Shown here piece after piece: positions 50,120 to 62,340 of a stretch of 64,000 nt of DNA. The notes under the pieces are model-generated. The model did not search any database, was not told the DNA's origin, and worked only from the letters and a program-made list of their open reading frames with translations. Origin of the DNA: Manduca sexta (Eukaryota; Arthropoda; Insecta; Lepidoptera; Sphingidae); the NCBI RefSeq assembly GCF_014839805.1, contig NC_051129.1:11908920-11972919 (forward strand), given 5' to 3'. How positions within the stretch are numbered: the stretch's first letter is position 1; the number at the start of each line of letters is the position of its first letter. The position numbers were made by a program, and so were the translations under genes.

Positions 50120-53100
50120 GTAAGGCCCGTGTTACTACAATTTAATAGCGTTCTGTCAACGTGCCCTCGTCGACCACTGTTTATTATTGAATTGCAATGC
50201 CGTGGTATCCTTATAAAGCTTTCTCGTTAATCGACCCAAATAAAACCGGCGCGACCGGTGCCGCCGCCACTGCCGGCACGTATCGAAAGTACAGCTGACG
50301 CTACCATCATGACCGATCTCAAGCTGATCACAAGCGTATATATCACAATAAAGGGAGAATACAGTTAATTGACTAACTACAATTATAAAGTTTGTGACAG
50401 CCGTAGTGATAATATCAACATGCCATCAGGGCACTTAATTGTGCTAATATTTCGCAAATGGTAGATGTTGTGACCGCCTTGAACAGGTGTTATATTTATT
50501 TTTTGGATCTCATTGTTATGTGAAAAATATTGAAACAACTATGTACTAACTGTCTTATAGTAATAAATAAATAAGCTGAGTAGGTAAATACTTCGGGAAT
50601 ATGTAGGGTAGCGAGGTGCTCGTGGGCGGTTTAGAAACACGAGTGCGTGATTTCTCCTCCGCCCACTACACTTTCTTACAATGATTTCTAATGTTTTAGT
50701 AATTGAATAGGAATCCTAGCGACTGTGAAGTCAAACCTCAGTAGGCAGGTTCAATTATGCTCTGATCTATTACCGATTGAGTGGCTTACCCGTAACTAAG
50801 ATACTTAGTTTTGTATACATTAGTGTTGAAATGCGTGGGCACCATAGAAAATGTGAGTAATGTTATGTTTTCTGACTACCACTTACATTATTTTATCTAC
50901 TCTCTAACGAACAAAGACTGTTTGTAATAAAAAGGCAATGATTCGCTCGGCAGTGTTGTACGGTACGAGAGTAATACGGCTGTAGCATGACGTTTATTGC
51001 ATTACAAGCCATAACGTGACAAGTATAGCGACATAAAGCTCATGAATCGGGATACCATACACAGACGCTGATCCAGCATTAACCCAAAATTGTACCTTAT
51101 TTTCGTTTGGATTCGATGAGACTGCGTGTATTTTTTATCACTTGAATATGACGGGTCATATTTTATTTCACTCCTTTGCAATTGTAGTGGACGATCTACA
51201 TCGTGATAAATCATGTGTGAAAGGAACGAAAAAATCATGTGTGCTTTGATCGAACACTTTCATGTGAGTTCCGCGATGAGACGCCGCGCAGGATCGAGTG
51301 ATCACATTTACCGAGCATGAGCGTGTGTTCTGTGCACGATGTCACGGTTGTTTATCTGTAGGCTTTGATTTTTATCTATGTGTCACCCTACATTACGCCA
51401 GGATAGCTGTAAAAAAATATTACAGTCGATTTCTCTTATAAATAGTTTAGATGCCATAAGAGCATTATCGTCCTTGCCGTCTTTATTGCGTATAATAATG
51501 TTGTCAACATTCTACTTTGAATCAAATCGTATATATTTGTCGAACTTGTACATTTTCAGTTAGTTTTAAGTATTTATCCATGGTCACAGGTACCTTTATC
51601 CCACTCCTATGTGACGTCACGTTGTAAGTTGTAGGCAAAGTTGTCACGCTTTTTCACTTTTACCGGTATATATTAGGGAACCGCAATAAAAGCTGTGAAA
51701 TACTCGATCAGCCGCGGTTAATCAACCCTTCAACTCCTAACTTAACAATAGTGATATTATAAAAGGGTCGGTGTAAGATTTCGTAGACTCTAACATCGAG
51801 AAATGTTCTCACGCATGGCGTACGAGTGACGCGAGCGGTGGACGGCAACCGGCCTACGCGCCGCCCGGTACACTGCTAACGATGCAATTAACCCCTTGCC
51901 GACTCGACCCGACCGACCGCCAGGGATGCTGGTGTGATTGTTCGATCAGACACAACCACAGCACTGCCACTTGCCACCTACTGGGGTTACCATACAGTAT
52001 AAAAATAAAAAAAACTACCCTTTCACCACGCTATTTACAGTGTTCCAAATGACGATGGGCTGCTGCTACTCGCGGCTTCAACATAAGATAGCATCTCGTT
52101 TCGTTACTCGGTGTAAAGGCGCCAATGGACATGCACAGCACATGCCTGTTGTGCTTTAATGTTTTTCCTTATGCAAGGTACTGATGTTCTGGTGTTTTCT
52201 GACTTACCCGTCTACAACAGCCCATACTGTATATTTACTGACTACTGTTTATCAGCGACATATGACTGTCGACCATATACAATAACCTCACTCTTAACAG
52301 TGGCGCAAGATAATAAAGTAACCCTAGAGCAATATTACCGTATGATGCGTAATCTTAATGGGAACTACGTTCCAGCTACCAATGTGTCGCGACTTTACAG
52401 ACGCAGCCCTGGCGTGGTGGTAGTGACGAGGTGTCGTGACATAAGGCGCGCGGGCGGCGCGGTGCAGCGACCGGCCGCGACCCTGACCGCCGCCGCTGCC
52501 GCCCGCCGCCCGCCGCCCGCCGTCATCTCTATTTATACACTTGACACCCGCCGCTCTAAACAGGACATCGGACGGTAGTCATGGCAACACTACTGGCTGC
52601 ACTGATGCGGCAAATGCATGCGGGGACTACAGCGCACCCTGCGACAAATCTTGTATCTACTTGTCTCGCACTGATGATGTTTGAGCGTATTAGGACTCTT
52701 TTTTTGTGTTTATACCACACTCACTTGGTTGACAAATCAATACAAAAAAAGAACTCTACTCACAGAGAGATAATACGAATATGAACTAATATAAGTATAT
52801 ATAAATGGAATAGTTTTTGCAAAGACGGGAAACGCTAATAAGTCCGTCGGTGAGCGTCACATAGGCAATGACATCGCCTTGACCCAATTTTCGGGGGCGG
52901 CCTGGGGCAACACGACCCAGATCCGCGCCCGCCGCCGCCGTGCCGTGAGAGCGCGGCATAACATCTGTAACTCTGAGGGTAAGCTGCGAGTAAGGCCTTA
53001 CGGGCTCTCGTTTAACTGCCTCGGTGATACTGTGTGTCCTCGAACCCCACTCGTAATGTAGCTTTTTATAGCGCTGTAGAAATAAAATACGAGTTGACTC

Positions 53101-53882
53101 GATGTTTTCCTTTCACTAACCAAGTTTATATTTGAATTATTTTGAATATGAGCCTGGTATCTGTTTTAGACAATTTTACTTCGTTATTGAAGATGGAATT
53201 GACCAGTAAGGCAAAAAAATATAAGTCTTACCTATACTTAAATTTAAATCTTTCTTTAATCTTACTCACTTAGTCGTTCGTCCTAAACACGTCGCTTTTC
53301 AATTTTCCTAGATTTATTAGGCAGTGCGATAGCAAACTATACAGTTTCCGGTATTAGTGTCCTAACTATGGTACCTCCCTACACTCGGGCTGCTATCTTG
53401 TATGAAAATCTGTAGATATGTTCACTGGCACGTAGGTTCTCCGGGCGCACGGCGCAGCGCTCGGGCTAGTCACATCGGGATCAATGGCGACCGGGTGACA
53501 ATAGGTGTGCCATCGTCTCGTACTAAAATAATAATACCATACCAAATACCGAGCTTGTGGTGCTTCCTCACAAGCAAGTCTTTAAAGGAAGGGCGCGCTG
53601 GTCCAGTGACAGTGTTGTTTTATGCCAGCGGACTCTCTTGACAGCGACAGGCCTTCTCGATGCATAGAATGCTAAGTAAGGATGTGAGTACAAACAATAG
53701 AATAATGTCATCTGTGCTATGGGAGGGATCTGCCCGAGCGCGCTCGACCCCTCTCCTCTCGGACCGCCGTTACGCCACAGCGACCGCAACGGGATGCAAG
53801 GGAAGTTCAATTAACATCCCCCCGCCCGTACACTTGACCCACATTCACTATTCGGGCGAATATTTGTGTGTGCTGTGCTCTG

Positions 53883-56570
53883 CCGGCCTAGCATGCGCAC
53901 GACGACAAAATTTTGTCGACACTTTTTCTCGTGATTTTGTCGTTTATCTCTATATGTCTACCGACACTAACATGCGCGCTCATTTTCTCGACTTGTCACG
54001 AGAAAAGTAGAGAAAAATTAATGTTTTTGTTAATCTGTGGTATTTTTGTCTACAAACCCTAACATGAGCAAATAATTTTATCGTTTTTTGACACACGTAA
54101 ACGAGATATTTGTCTTCTTTGATATTGTACGAAGAGATAAACCGAGAAAATTATCAATTTAATTTATTCGTTAAAACGCGATGGTGGTATCTTACTATAG
54201 TAAAATAATATCGATATACGACAAACGAGAGGCGTGTAAAGTGAAAAGAAGACATATTATACTTAATTGATTTATGATATCCCTTTGCTACAAAACGAAT
54301 GGCATTGTATATTAAAGAAAAGTTTGCTCCCGAATTGGAGTCTCAAGCCAAAGGAATAGCCGTCCGTTTAAAGGTAATTGAATATATTTATTACATACTT
54401 AATTACATAAGTAGCTGAGTTTAATATCAATTGAAGTATTTTGATTTATAGATAATGGAATCATTTTTATTTGTTTTAGGTGAGACTCGCGAATTTTACG
54501 TGCAAGGTATGTTAGGGCTCTTAGATTGTACCCATATAAAAATATTACCTCCTAATGAGCCACAAAGTGCACAATATCAAAAAATGAGGAAGGATGCCTG
54601 CGACACCAAGGTTCAACTGGTAATGTACTATTAATTATTAGAGTTAATAGAAATAAAAAATGAATGTACTTTGAGAAATATCTTCACAATTAATACATAG
54701 CGTGTTGCCTTTCATAAAAATGAAATTAGTGTGCCAACTAATGAGGTAATAAGAGCTATTTAATCAGATTAATTGCAGTTTTAATTTTGTTTATTTTAAT
54801 ACTACAAATACAAATGAGTAACTTGTTTTACCATTATGTTTTGCAAAACTAGTACCTATATGTTACCAAAAAAATGTCACATTATGGATTCAAACAGCAA
54901 AATTCTTAATGTGAATGCCAGGTATCGGAGAAGATACTATTACTATGCAACTTAACAATATAAACAAACAATATCTTGCTTTATTTCTTTATTAAAAACT
55001 TCATTTACACTGATTGTATACTGATGGACTTAACAATAATGGATATATGGTTATACACTGTTTCAAATTGTTGTTTGACTATATTATTTTACCACTGGTA
55101 CAACTTCACATTATATTACTGTTGTTAAGTAACTTTAGGTAATGCAGTATTTTATGTTACAGTGTTCCAATGGAGGAAACTATTATAAATGACCATGATA
55201 TGTGAGAAGAACCTGTACAATTATCAGTACCTGCAAGTGTCTCTCAAGCAGGATGACCTCAATTGTAATAAATAGATATTTTCCTATGTAAATAATGTAT
55301 ATTTTATTATATTCACATTTTAAATATCAAGATAGTTTTCATTATTACAACAAAATCTTTTAACTTAACACAAATTTAGGCAACAATAGAATATTTTATA
55401 ATAACTTGTTATACAACAAATTTCCTACAATTACTGTAATGAAATACTATGAACACTTACAAGAAACAGAAATTGCACTCTCAAGTAATTGCTGCAGTTT
55501 ACTTATATTATTAATTTCCTAAACCAACAGAACAGAACCAAATTTCCTAACATACAGATGTTTTATCTAGTGTATAAATAAAGATACCTAACGAAATATA
55601 TATACATGATATTAAGTATTTAAAAAATGTAGTTTTTCTTAAAAAAAAACTGGTTATAAAAATACATATTTTCATTAAAGTATTAAGTTCAAACCGAGCA
55701 ACTAAAAAACTTTTTGGGAGTAGTATTTGGTAAGCTCTTCAACATGGTGTTGACTGCTGGGCTGGGGACATTCCAATGAATGTAGAGGGACTTGATTGAC
55801 GGAACTAAAACAAAAAGAAAATATATACTTACTTCATATTTTAATAAACACTAATACTAAAAAACATCAATTACCATCGAATAAGAACAAACTTGAGCTT
55901 TGTGGCTGCAAAGTTCAACTTACAACATTGGTGTTTTGCTAATAAGGTTATTGTTTCACTATACTTACATCAATTGGGTATTTTGTGAGGCCCAAAGCCA
56001 CAGTCATCTCCTTCCCGATTGCACTACTGATTCCATTAGGCATTATGGTAGGTACATCGTTCTCACGGCGGGGCGTAGTCACCCGAGGTAAAGTCCGGCT
56101 TGGGCACCATATACTCGTACAAATAATTGTCTTATTAGATTTTATTTGATTTGTGTCTTGTTACTTCGTACTCCAAAATAGGGCGGAGCTGTTATTTTGT
56201 GTTAGAATCCTTATTATATTGTACAATATTATTATTAATTTTGAATTTGTTTACTTATTTACATTTTTTATTTACATTATGCTCTTTGTTATGACATAAA
56301 CTGTCACATAAAACGTCAAAAGAACCTAATTGGATCATAGATCTATAAAAATTGAATGAACTAAAACCATTGTAGCTATATTAAAAATAAAATGTTTAGA
56401 ATATATATTTCAATGGGCAACATCGGTTTGTCTTCACGAGTAAACTTATGTCTTCAACGAGGAATTTGTCGATCGTGGTGCGCATGTTAGAGAAAACGAG
56501 ATATTAATCGACATCGACAATTTGTCTACTCTCGTTATCGAGATATCTCGTGATGCGCATGCTAGCCCGG
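53883..56570. mobile_element. PIF/Harbinger transposon, degenerate
   Basis: A 2,688-bp insertion with inverted ends CCGGCCTAGCATGCGCAC and CCGGGCTAGCATGCGCAT, flanked by CTG at 53880-53882 and 56571-56573. The inverted copy of the locus has the unoccupied site (CAG at 2329-2331, other strand), which proves the boundaries. Just inside the ends are further GACAAAATTTTGTC-like and CTCG-rich inverted repeats. It holds remnants of a HARBI1-like transposase. The middle is AT-rich and full of stops. Confidence 0.92.
54482..54634 (+). pseudogene. HARBI1-like transposase fragment
   Basis: About 50 codons stay open and include EFYVQGMLGLLDCTHIKI and PPNEPQSAQYQKMRKDA. The LLDCTH segment corresponds to the first catalytic aspartate block (I-D-G/C-T-H) of Harbinger nucleases. 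The frame then meets a stop at 54632-54634. Another possible coding remnant starts with ATG near 54300 (ALYIKEKFAPELESQ), and a decayed tail lies near 55170-55260. The full catalytic triad is not present, so the element could only move with a transposase made elsewhere. Confidence 0.7.
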
Positions 56571-56850
56571 CTGAACTAGTTGTAGAGTCGAGGCACAGTG
56601 ATTACTTGGTACTGTGGTATTATAGACATCACATACTCTAAACCTATGTACTTATAAGAGAACGTGCAAAAAACTAACCATATACTTTCCCTTGCGCTTC
56701 TATTCATTCAGTGGGTACGTAATATCAATATTTAATTAAAGTTAGAAAGTAATTACTGTTATATTTAGATATGACAACTTGAACGCCAGTACTCTTGAAT
56801 TATAACAATTATTATTGTCGAAAAATGAATTTTCAAAATTTATTATTATA

Positions 56851-57641
56851 CTAGCTTCCGCCCGCAGCTTCGCCCGCGTGGTTTTCGGACTTCAAAAATG
56901 GAGCCAGTCGCGAACGTTCGAGAATGTTCGTTTTACGAAGCTACTCGCTACGTGATTCGCTAGCCTCTAGGTGCCAAGCAAGCCGCCTGCCTGTGCGTTC
57001 GCGACCTTATATATATACAAAAATAATCCTTATAGCATGATTCAGTATTCACGCGTGATGGCTTATTATTAGCGTATTTCATGTATAACATTGGTGTTTC
57101 TATACAGATTTCTATGATTATTTTTTATGGAATATTTAATAATGTTAACTTTTTTAATTAGGGATGACTGAGAGTGTTATAAACGTAAGAGTAGACAAAT
57201 ATAATGTGAAAGCTTCGAACTGCTAAGCTATCGGGAGTTACACGTGTTATTGTTAGTCAACCATAAAAGATAGACATATGCTGTCGTGGGATATTTTTTA
57301 CATAATTTTAAGGAGAACATTTCCGTCCGGAAGCTTCAAAAATGGAGTAACTTCTCCCGTTTTCCCAACATTTCCCTTCACTGCTCTGCTCCTATTAATT
57401 GTAGCGTGATGAAAAGTATACTATAACCAGCACAGGAGTATGAAAATTAATTCTACTAAGTTTCGTTAAAATCCGTCGAGTAGTTTTTGTTTCTATAACG
57501 GTTATACAGACAGACAGACAAAAATTTTACTAATTGCATTTTTGGCATCAGTATCGATCCTTAATCATCCCCTGATAGTTATTTTGGATATATATTTCAT
57601 GTACAGAATTGACCTCTCTACAGATTTATTATAAGTATAGA
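56851..57641 (-). mobile_element. Non-autonomous Helitron, right copy
   Basis: Partner of the element at 1001-2051. On the - strand it starts TCTATACTTATAATAAATC and ends GGGCGGAAGCTAG before T. It is about 260 bp shorter than the partner, mainly because it lacks the 214-bp segment with an extra 3'-like end. Confidence 0.7.
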
Positions 57642-57876
57642 AGAAGATATAGATATAGAATAGATATAGAAGATAGAAGAAGATAGATAATTTGGAACAC
57701 ACGAAATGATTTGGTTGAAATTGGAGGCTTCCAATGGCTATATACCATCGTAAGATGGAAGTGAGCTCCACGAACTGGGAGTATTCCGTCGCATACCTGC
57801 ATATCATACAAGACTACAGGTGTGCGGTGAGTGTGTGTGGAGTAACCAGTTGAGAGTGTTTGATTAATGTTTGCAG

Positions 57877-57973
57877 GAGGCGGAGCTCAGCACGTGGACA
57901 TCGTTCCTGCAGCGCGCTGTCGACGCCACCTACAACACGGAGGTGGTCATCGACAACCTGCACAACATGATCG
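57877..57973 (+). CDS. Penultimate coding exon of unidentified gene
   Basis: A 97-nt exon between an acceptor (tttgcag ending 57876) and a strong donor (gtacgt from 57974). In phase 0 it encodes 32 residues starting EAELSTW, with SFLQRAVDATYN and EVVIDNLHNMI, plus one base. That base joins the two bases at the start of the exon at 59259 to make an Ala codon, so both stay in one frame. The composition (C/G in third positions) stands out from AT-rich surroundings, and the exon is identical in the inverted copy. The sequence looks like part of an amphipathic helix; I do not recognise the family. Upstream exons were not identified and may be far away. Confidence 0.65.
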
Positions 57974-59258
57974 GTACGTACACCATACATGTAAACCAAT
58001 AGTCGTGTATCTACCCTAATGGTCACTTCATAGTTCACTTTAATGATCACTTACGAATTAGACTTCAAGAACGAATATAATAGGTCTCCGGTAGATTGTA
58101 AGGTAAGCTCTATATATAAATACGCGAAGATCATAAATTATACCACTTTTTAAGAACATTGTGCGGACTAAAGTATGAGATTTGGCATGATGAAAGTTCA
58201 TATAGAAGAGTCCGGAGAAATAAAATTTATGTATAATGTGTATAAATATAAACTTGACAATCGAATTTCGGCCACCGGATGACTAGTATTTATAAAAAAA
58301 ATTCTAAATGCTACCAAACCATAATGCAGATATAATGGAAAAATGCTGCTGTCACTAATTCAGGAGCAATAATTATTAGACTAGCAATACACTGATCAGT
58401 TTGACATAGGAGTATAGACAGCGGGGCACTCGGCCGCGCCCCCGCCCGCGCATGCGCCCGCCACGCATTTATGGACGCAGGAGATTTATCGCGCCGCGTT
58501 ACATCATGTATCGGGATATTCTCGGGCCGCGCATTATGGGCTCGCAAATAGTTTGATTCCGCGTCCAAAAATATCATCATTATGTAACTGCCAAATGAGT
58601 GATCAGCGATACATCGGGCCTTAGGGCACTTCACCATCGTACCATCCAATACTGACTCAAGTAAATTACAATTAATACAAATAACCAATATGTTCAGTTT
58701 ATGTGGATACCAACTATTAGAAGATATATTCTATAAAGTATATTCTATACCTATATAGATTTTGACATTTATTGTTTATTTTGGGCTTTAAATAAATGAA
58801 GACGACAGCGCACTGAAATTAAAACATGTGTTGGTATGGCGATATGTTAATATTGTCATGTAGTGGGGTGGGAAAGTAGTTTTTCTCGTGTGTACTTGGT
58901 TTAATTTTGCATATTTCTTGCTGTTTTGGATAACTGATCTAGTGTTAAGTTATGTTTTGAATTCCTACAATTATTTTAGATTGTATAATAATATTATGTC
59001 AGGTCGTTTTCAAATTATATGCGCGGATGCAGCGTGACCAACATGCAGCAAGATAAATCCATAAAAAAGACAGTCGCGTTACACCGTGCGGTACTTAGCG
59101 GTAAATAAAATGATTGTAGGTGTTTCATTTTAGCGTCATTTTGGTTGTGTACATTTTTATGCATTTACTCGCACGGCTGCCGCGCGACCATCGCGCGGCA
59201 GCCGTGCGAGTAATATGAAGGCGCCATAAGTGATCGTTATGTGGTGTGTACGTTGCAG
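57974..59258 (+). other. Intron between the last two exons
   Basis: A 1,285-nt GT-AG intron in phase 1. It contains the end of the inverted-copy homology (58639) and a perfect hairpin at 59165-59213. Open frames on the other strand in this region (58311-58688) are non-coding shadows. Confidence 0.55.
59165..59213. repeat. Perfect 23-bp-stem hairpin near splice acceptor
   Basis: TTACTCGCACGGCTGCCGCG begins a 23-base arm that is repeated as its exact reverse complement after a 3-base loop (CCA, 59188-59190). The stem is very GC-rich and ends 45 nt before the acceptor AG at 59258. In RNA it would be extremely stable and close to the likely branch point. Confidence 0.9.
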
Positions 59259-59488
59259 CCGAGCAGCGGCGCTGCGTGCGCGAGGTGTCGGAGAGCAGCG
59301 TGTTCGTGTCGATGTGCGCGGAGGAGGGCGGTTCGGAGGAGAGCGCGGCGGACGCGGGCGCGGGCGCGAGCGGCGCGGCGGGGAGTGCGGCGGGCAGCGC
59401 GGCGGAGGGCGCGGCGGAGCGTGCCGCGTCCCCGCTGGAGCGGCGCGCGCCCTCCGCCGCGTGCAGCACGCCCATCGCACGGGACTAG
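59259..59488 (+). CDS. Last coding exon of unidentified gene (C-terminus)
   Basis: The exon follows an acceptor (gttgcag ending 59258), continues the frame of 57877-57973 and ends at TAG (59486-59488). It gives about 76 residues: a charged start (EQRRCVREVSESSVFVSMC), an acidic patch, a long Ala/Gly/Glu/Ser low-complexity stretch (about 59350-59430), and the ending SAACSTPIARD. The low-complexity tail is probably disordered. The GC content is far above the surroundings. Together the two exons give about 108 C-terminal residues. I cannot assign a function. The frames on the opposite strand and in other phases across 59125-59790 are by-products of its GC-rich codons. Confidence 0.65.
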
Positions 59489-61988
59489 CGCCGCGCCCGG
59501 CCCCGCGCCCTCTGCGACCTCTTCCGCACGGGACTCGCGGGCTGCTTCAGAGACACCACCTTCTAATGTTGTGCATGGACAACGCTCGTCCCGTGACGCT
59601 TTTACGGTGCTGTGTTGAAGAATCTTTCGCTGCCCTCGTCGACCTGTTTGTACAACGGAGAGCGAACACGCCACCGGTGCGGGACCGCCGACGACCGCGA
59701 ACGACGTCGTCGCGGCCGACACGAGGAGCTATAAATCGGTATAAATAGCGGTTGCCGAGCTCCACGCGGCGGCCGCGACCTTCCGGGGCCAAATTATATT
59801 TTTATTTAATGTGTAATCAATACGCAGGATGCGCCGAAACACCGGACAAAACTATCTATTTATAGCGAGCGGCCGATGACGACGGGTCCCCCCCGTGCTC
59901 CCTCCCGGACGTGTGATTTATGATTATGTATCTGGAATGGTTGGATTGTATATCGCGAGTGAAGCTAACATTACCGACAGATCACATGCGCGGCTCTCGA
60001 CATTCCTGCGCGAGGCGTGTAATCAGCCCTCGTACCGCTATAGTGTAGCCCTTGATTCACTATATAACAGCAGGTGCAGAGTAGGCACTGGTAAGCCGGC
60101 AATCGGCATGCAAGTACTGGTATTCTAGTAAAATTATGTGTGATGTAATGTACGGACATGCTAGATTGTATAAGAGCCCGTGCGCCCAATATCGAAGGTT
60201 TTCCGCGTGTAGATATGTGAGTGTATGGAATGCGGGGGACAGCCGCCGCTCTGGCGAGACCAACACTGCCTTATAGCGTGTGTTCACTGCAAATGCACTG
60301 CCCTCTAGTGGATTCCACACTCTTGCGCTTTTCCTCAATGTCCTGTGTTGTCGCGTCGAGCACTGGGCTTTAGCAGACATAGAGATTCATTCTTGGTAGA
60401 GGTTGGTTAGAGCCTGTTGCCTTAACGCCCACGCTCGCTAAAATAATGTCTACATTGTCGATAACACAAACAATTTATCGTACGAGCCTATAAACTGGTT
60501 GTAGACGTGGTTTTAGCCGAATCGTCCTACGCATTCTTGTTGCACTTCCAATGCCTTAATTCGCTTCATAGTGTTTGACCGTCATTTTTACTTCATGCAA
60601 TGGAATTTTTGCCACGTATTTATTCTGCTCGAGTACTAGCGCCGACGCTGTTGCCATACGACATAAATGCAAGATGTGACAAGCGCACGAGTGTGGACAT
60701 AGATTATATTATTAATATAGATAACGTACGTGAGGCGTTCGTACTGCGTACTATGAAACTGTTGCATGTTGTGTTATTTCGCTTATTATAAAGTTTATAC
60801 TGTAATGTACCGGAGAGCAGGCTCCGGTGGTGATACAAAGACATGCACATCCATGCTCGTTAGATCTAATAGCTTTTATAATTATAATGTTGAGTGTATT
60901 TGGTTATAGTGTAGCGTAGTGTCGCGTAGCGGTTATTTTCTGGAGCTATGTTGTACCTATTATATGACATAACCACTAGGGTAAGGATTTGGTAAAACTT
61001 ATAGCGTCACGTGTCACCGCGCCTATGAATGTTATGGAGGTTTTTCAGCAGCGAAAGTTCGAACCTACAATATCGGTGTCAACTAGGATCTGCTACCATG
61101 TATCAATTCGTCGATAGTAAATGAAAATATCGATATTTACAAAAATAATGATTCATCTAGCCTCATATAGATTGTTTGTTGAGTTATAATGTCATATACA
61201 TGTACTCAAATTTTCCTTTGACTTTGGAATGTCTCGAGTAATGTTTTTCTTGCAATTTACAACATTCTTGTTCACAAAGTAAAATGTGGGCCAAAGTATT
61301 GATATTTTTCATTAAAGTATCACGTATCAGCAGTATCGATATTTAATTGTGGAGTGTCGACAGTTCAAAAATATCGATTCTGGCGTTCGGCCCTAGTCGG
61401 GGGTCGCGAGTAACACGTGGTGGCGATTCTTTTAGCACTTGCTCTAACGTTTAGCTATAGGTTTTTGATCTTTTTACATTTGATATACTGTACTATCTCG
61501 ATTCTGTGTGATCTGATTAGAGTCGCCTCGTGTTAGCCGGCGCACCAGAGGGCGCAGTGTGTCGCCGCCGCGGCCGAGGCACGTCACAGTACTGCCGATA
61601 GCGACGTGTCGGCGGACATTCATGGCGTAGTACTGGGTATACTGTGACTCATGTGTCTGGGTACATACACGGAAGGAGATGTCGCTGATGCTCTCATAAT
61701 CCACAAGGTAGTGAGAGGCGACTCACTGCGCGCCTCGATACGTTGTGATTATATTATACTCGTGAATAGTTTATGTGTACCGACACAGTATGAGAAATCA
61801 TTATGCCGAGCTGTCCTACCTGTGTGGACAGCAAAACGAATATTACAGTAAGAGTAACAATGTTCTCTGCGCATCGGCTGCTTCGACCTGACGTCATGGA
61901 CAGAATGATTTTTTATACTTAAGTACCGCAGTATTATAATATGTATGTAATAATAATATTATGATAAAAATATTCGTTTTTTAATAAA
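59489..61988 (+). other. Probable 3' untranslated region
   Basis: After the stop there is GC-rich sequence to about 59790 and then AT-rich sequence without a convincing exon. The first AATAAA I see downstream is at 61983-61988, and would give a 3' UTR of about 2.5 kb. ATTAAA near 61311 is a weaker alternative. Several ATCGATA-type words cluster at 61110-61375. Whether transcription really reaches 62.0 kb is not shown. Confidence 0.35.
61983..61988 (+). terminator. Candidate polyadenylation signal AATAAA
   Basis: First canonical AATAAA seen after the stop codon at 59488. AT-rich sequence follows. The hexamer alone is weak evidence. Confidence 0.3.
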
Positions 61989-62340
61989 TTATCCGTAATG
62001 TTGTCGTTCAAATATTTTATTATAAAATGAATTCTGAATTAACTATATAGTTATGTAATTTAATATATTGTTAATGTCGAAATTTAATATGTTATGTATG
62101 TATGTGGTGTGGGTTAGCGCGAACGGACGGCGTGACCGCCACAACACTATATTCTATAATAATTGAAAGTCACACTAATTTCATATATCTTACGGTTGTC
62201 ATTATTATAATCTAGTAACTCTACGGTATTTTTTGCATTTGATAAAAAGTACTCATTTAATTCTTTCTAAAATGAGAGGGTATTAAAATTTAAATAGTTA
62301 TTGAATTAAACTTTTCTACCACTCCGTTCGTTGACGCTAA

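Larger units (their letters stand above)
47901..58639 (+). repeat. Right copy of large inverted duplication
   Basis: Reverse complement of 1-8291. It is longer because it holds a 2.69-kb Harbinger insertion. The left limit coincides with the point where the partner runs into the scaffold gap. The right limit is set only by the window edge of the partner. Homologous pieces are 47901-53882 with 2329-8291, and 56571-58639 with 1-2331. It carries the penultimate exon of the unidentified gene, so this copy is continuous with the gene's last exon. Confidence 0.95.

Noticed and set aside
52159..52578. Open frame of 139 codons, with a counterpart of 172 codons at 3529-4047 (-)
   Set aside because: Between the two copies most visible changes alter the amino acid and an indel changes the frame of the last third, so it is not under coding constraint.
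58311..58688. 125-codon frame on - strand (counterpart 3-332 +)
   Set aside because: It lies antisense in the last intron, has no recognisable domain, and its length differs between copies.
59125..59792. Several open frames of 80-172 codons on both strands around the last exon
   Set aside because: They are shadows of one GC-rich exon. Only the frame that joins the upstream exon in phase was kept.
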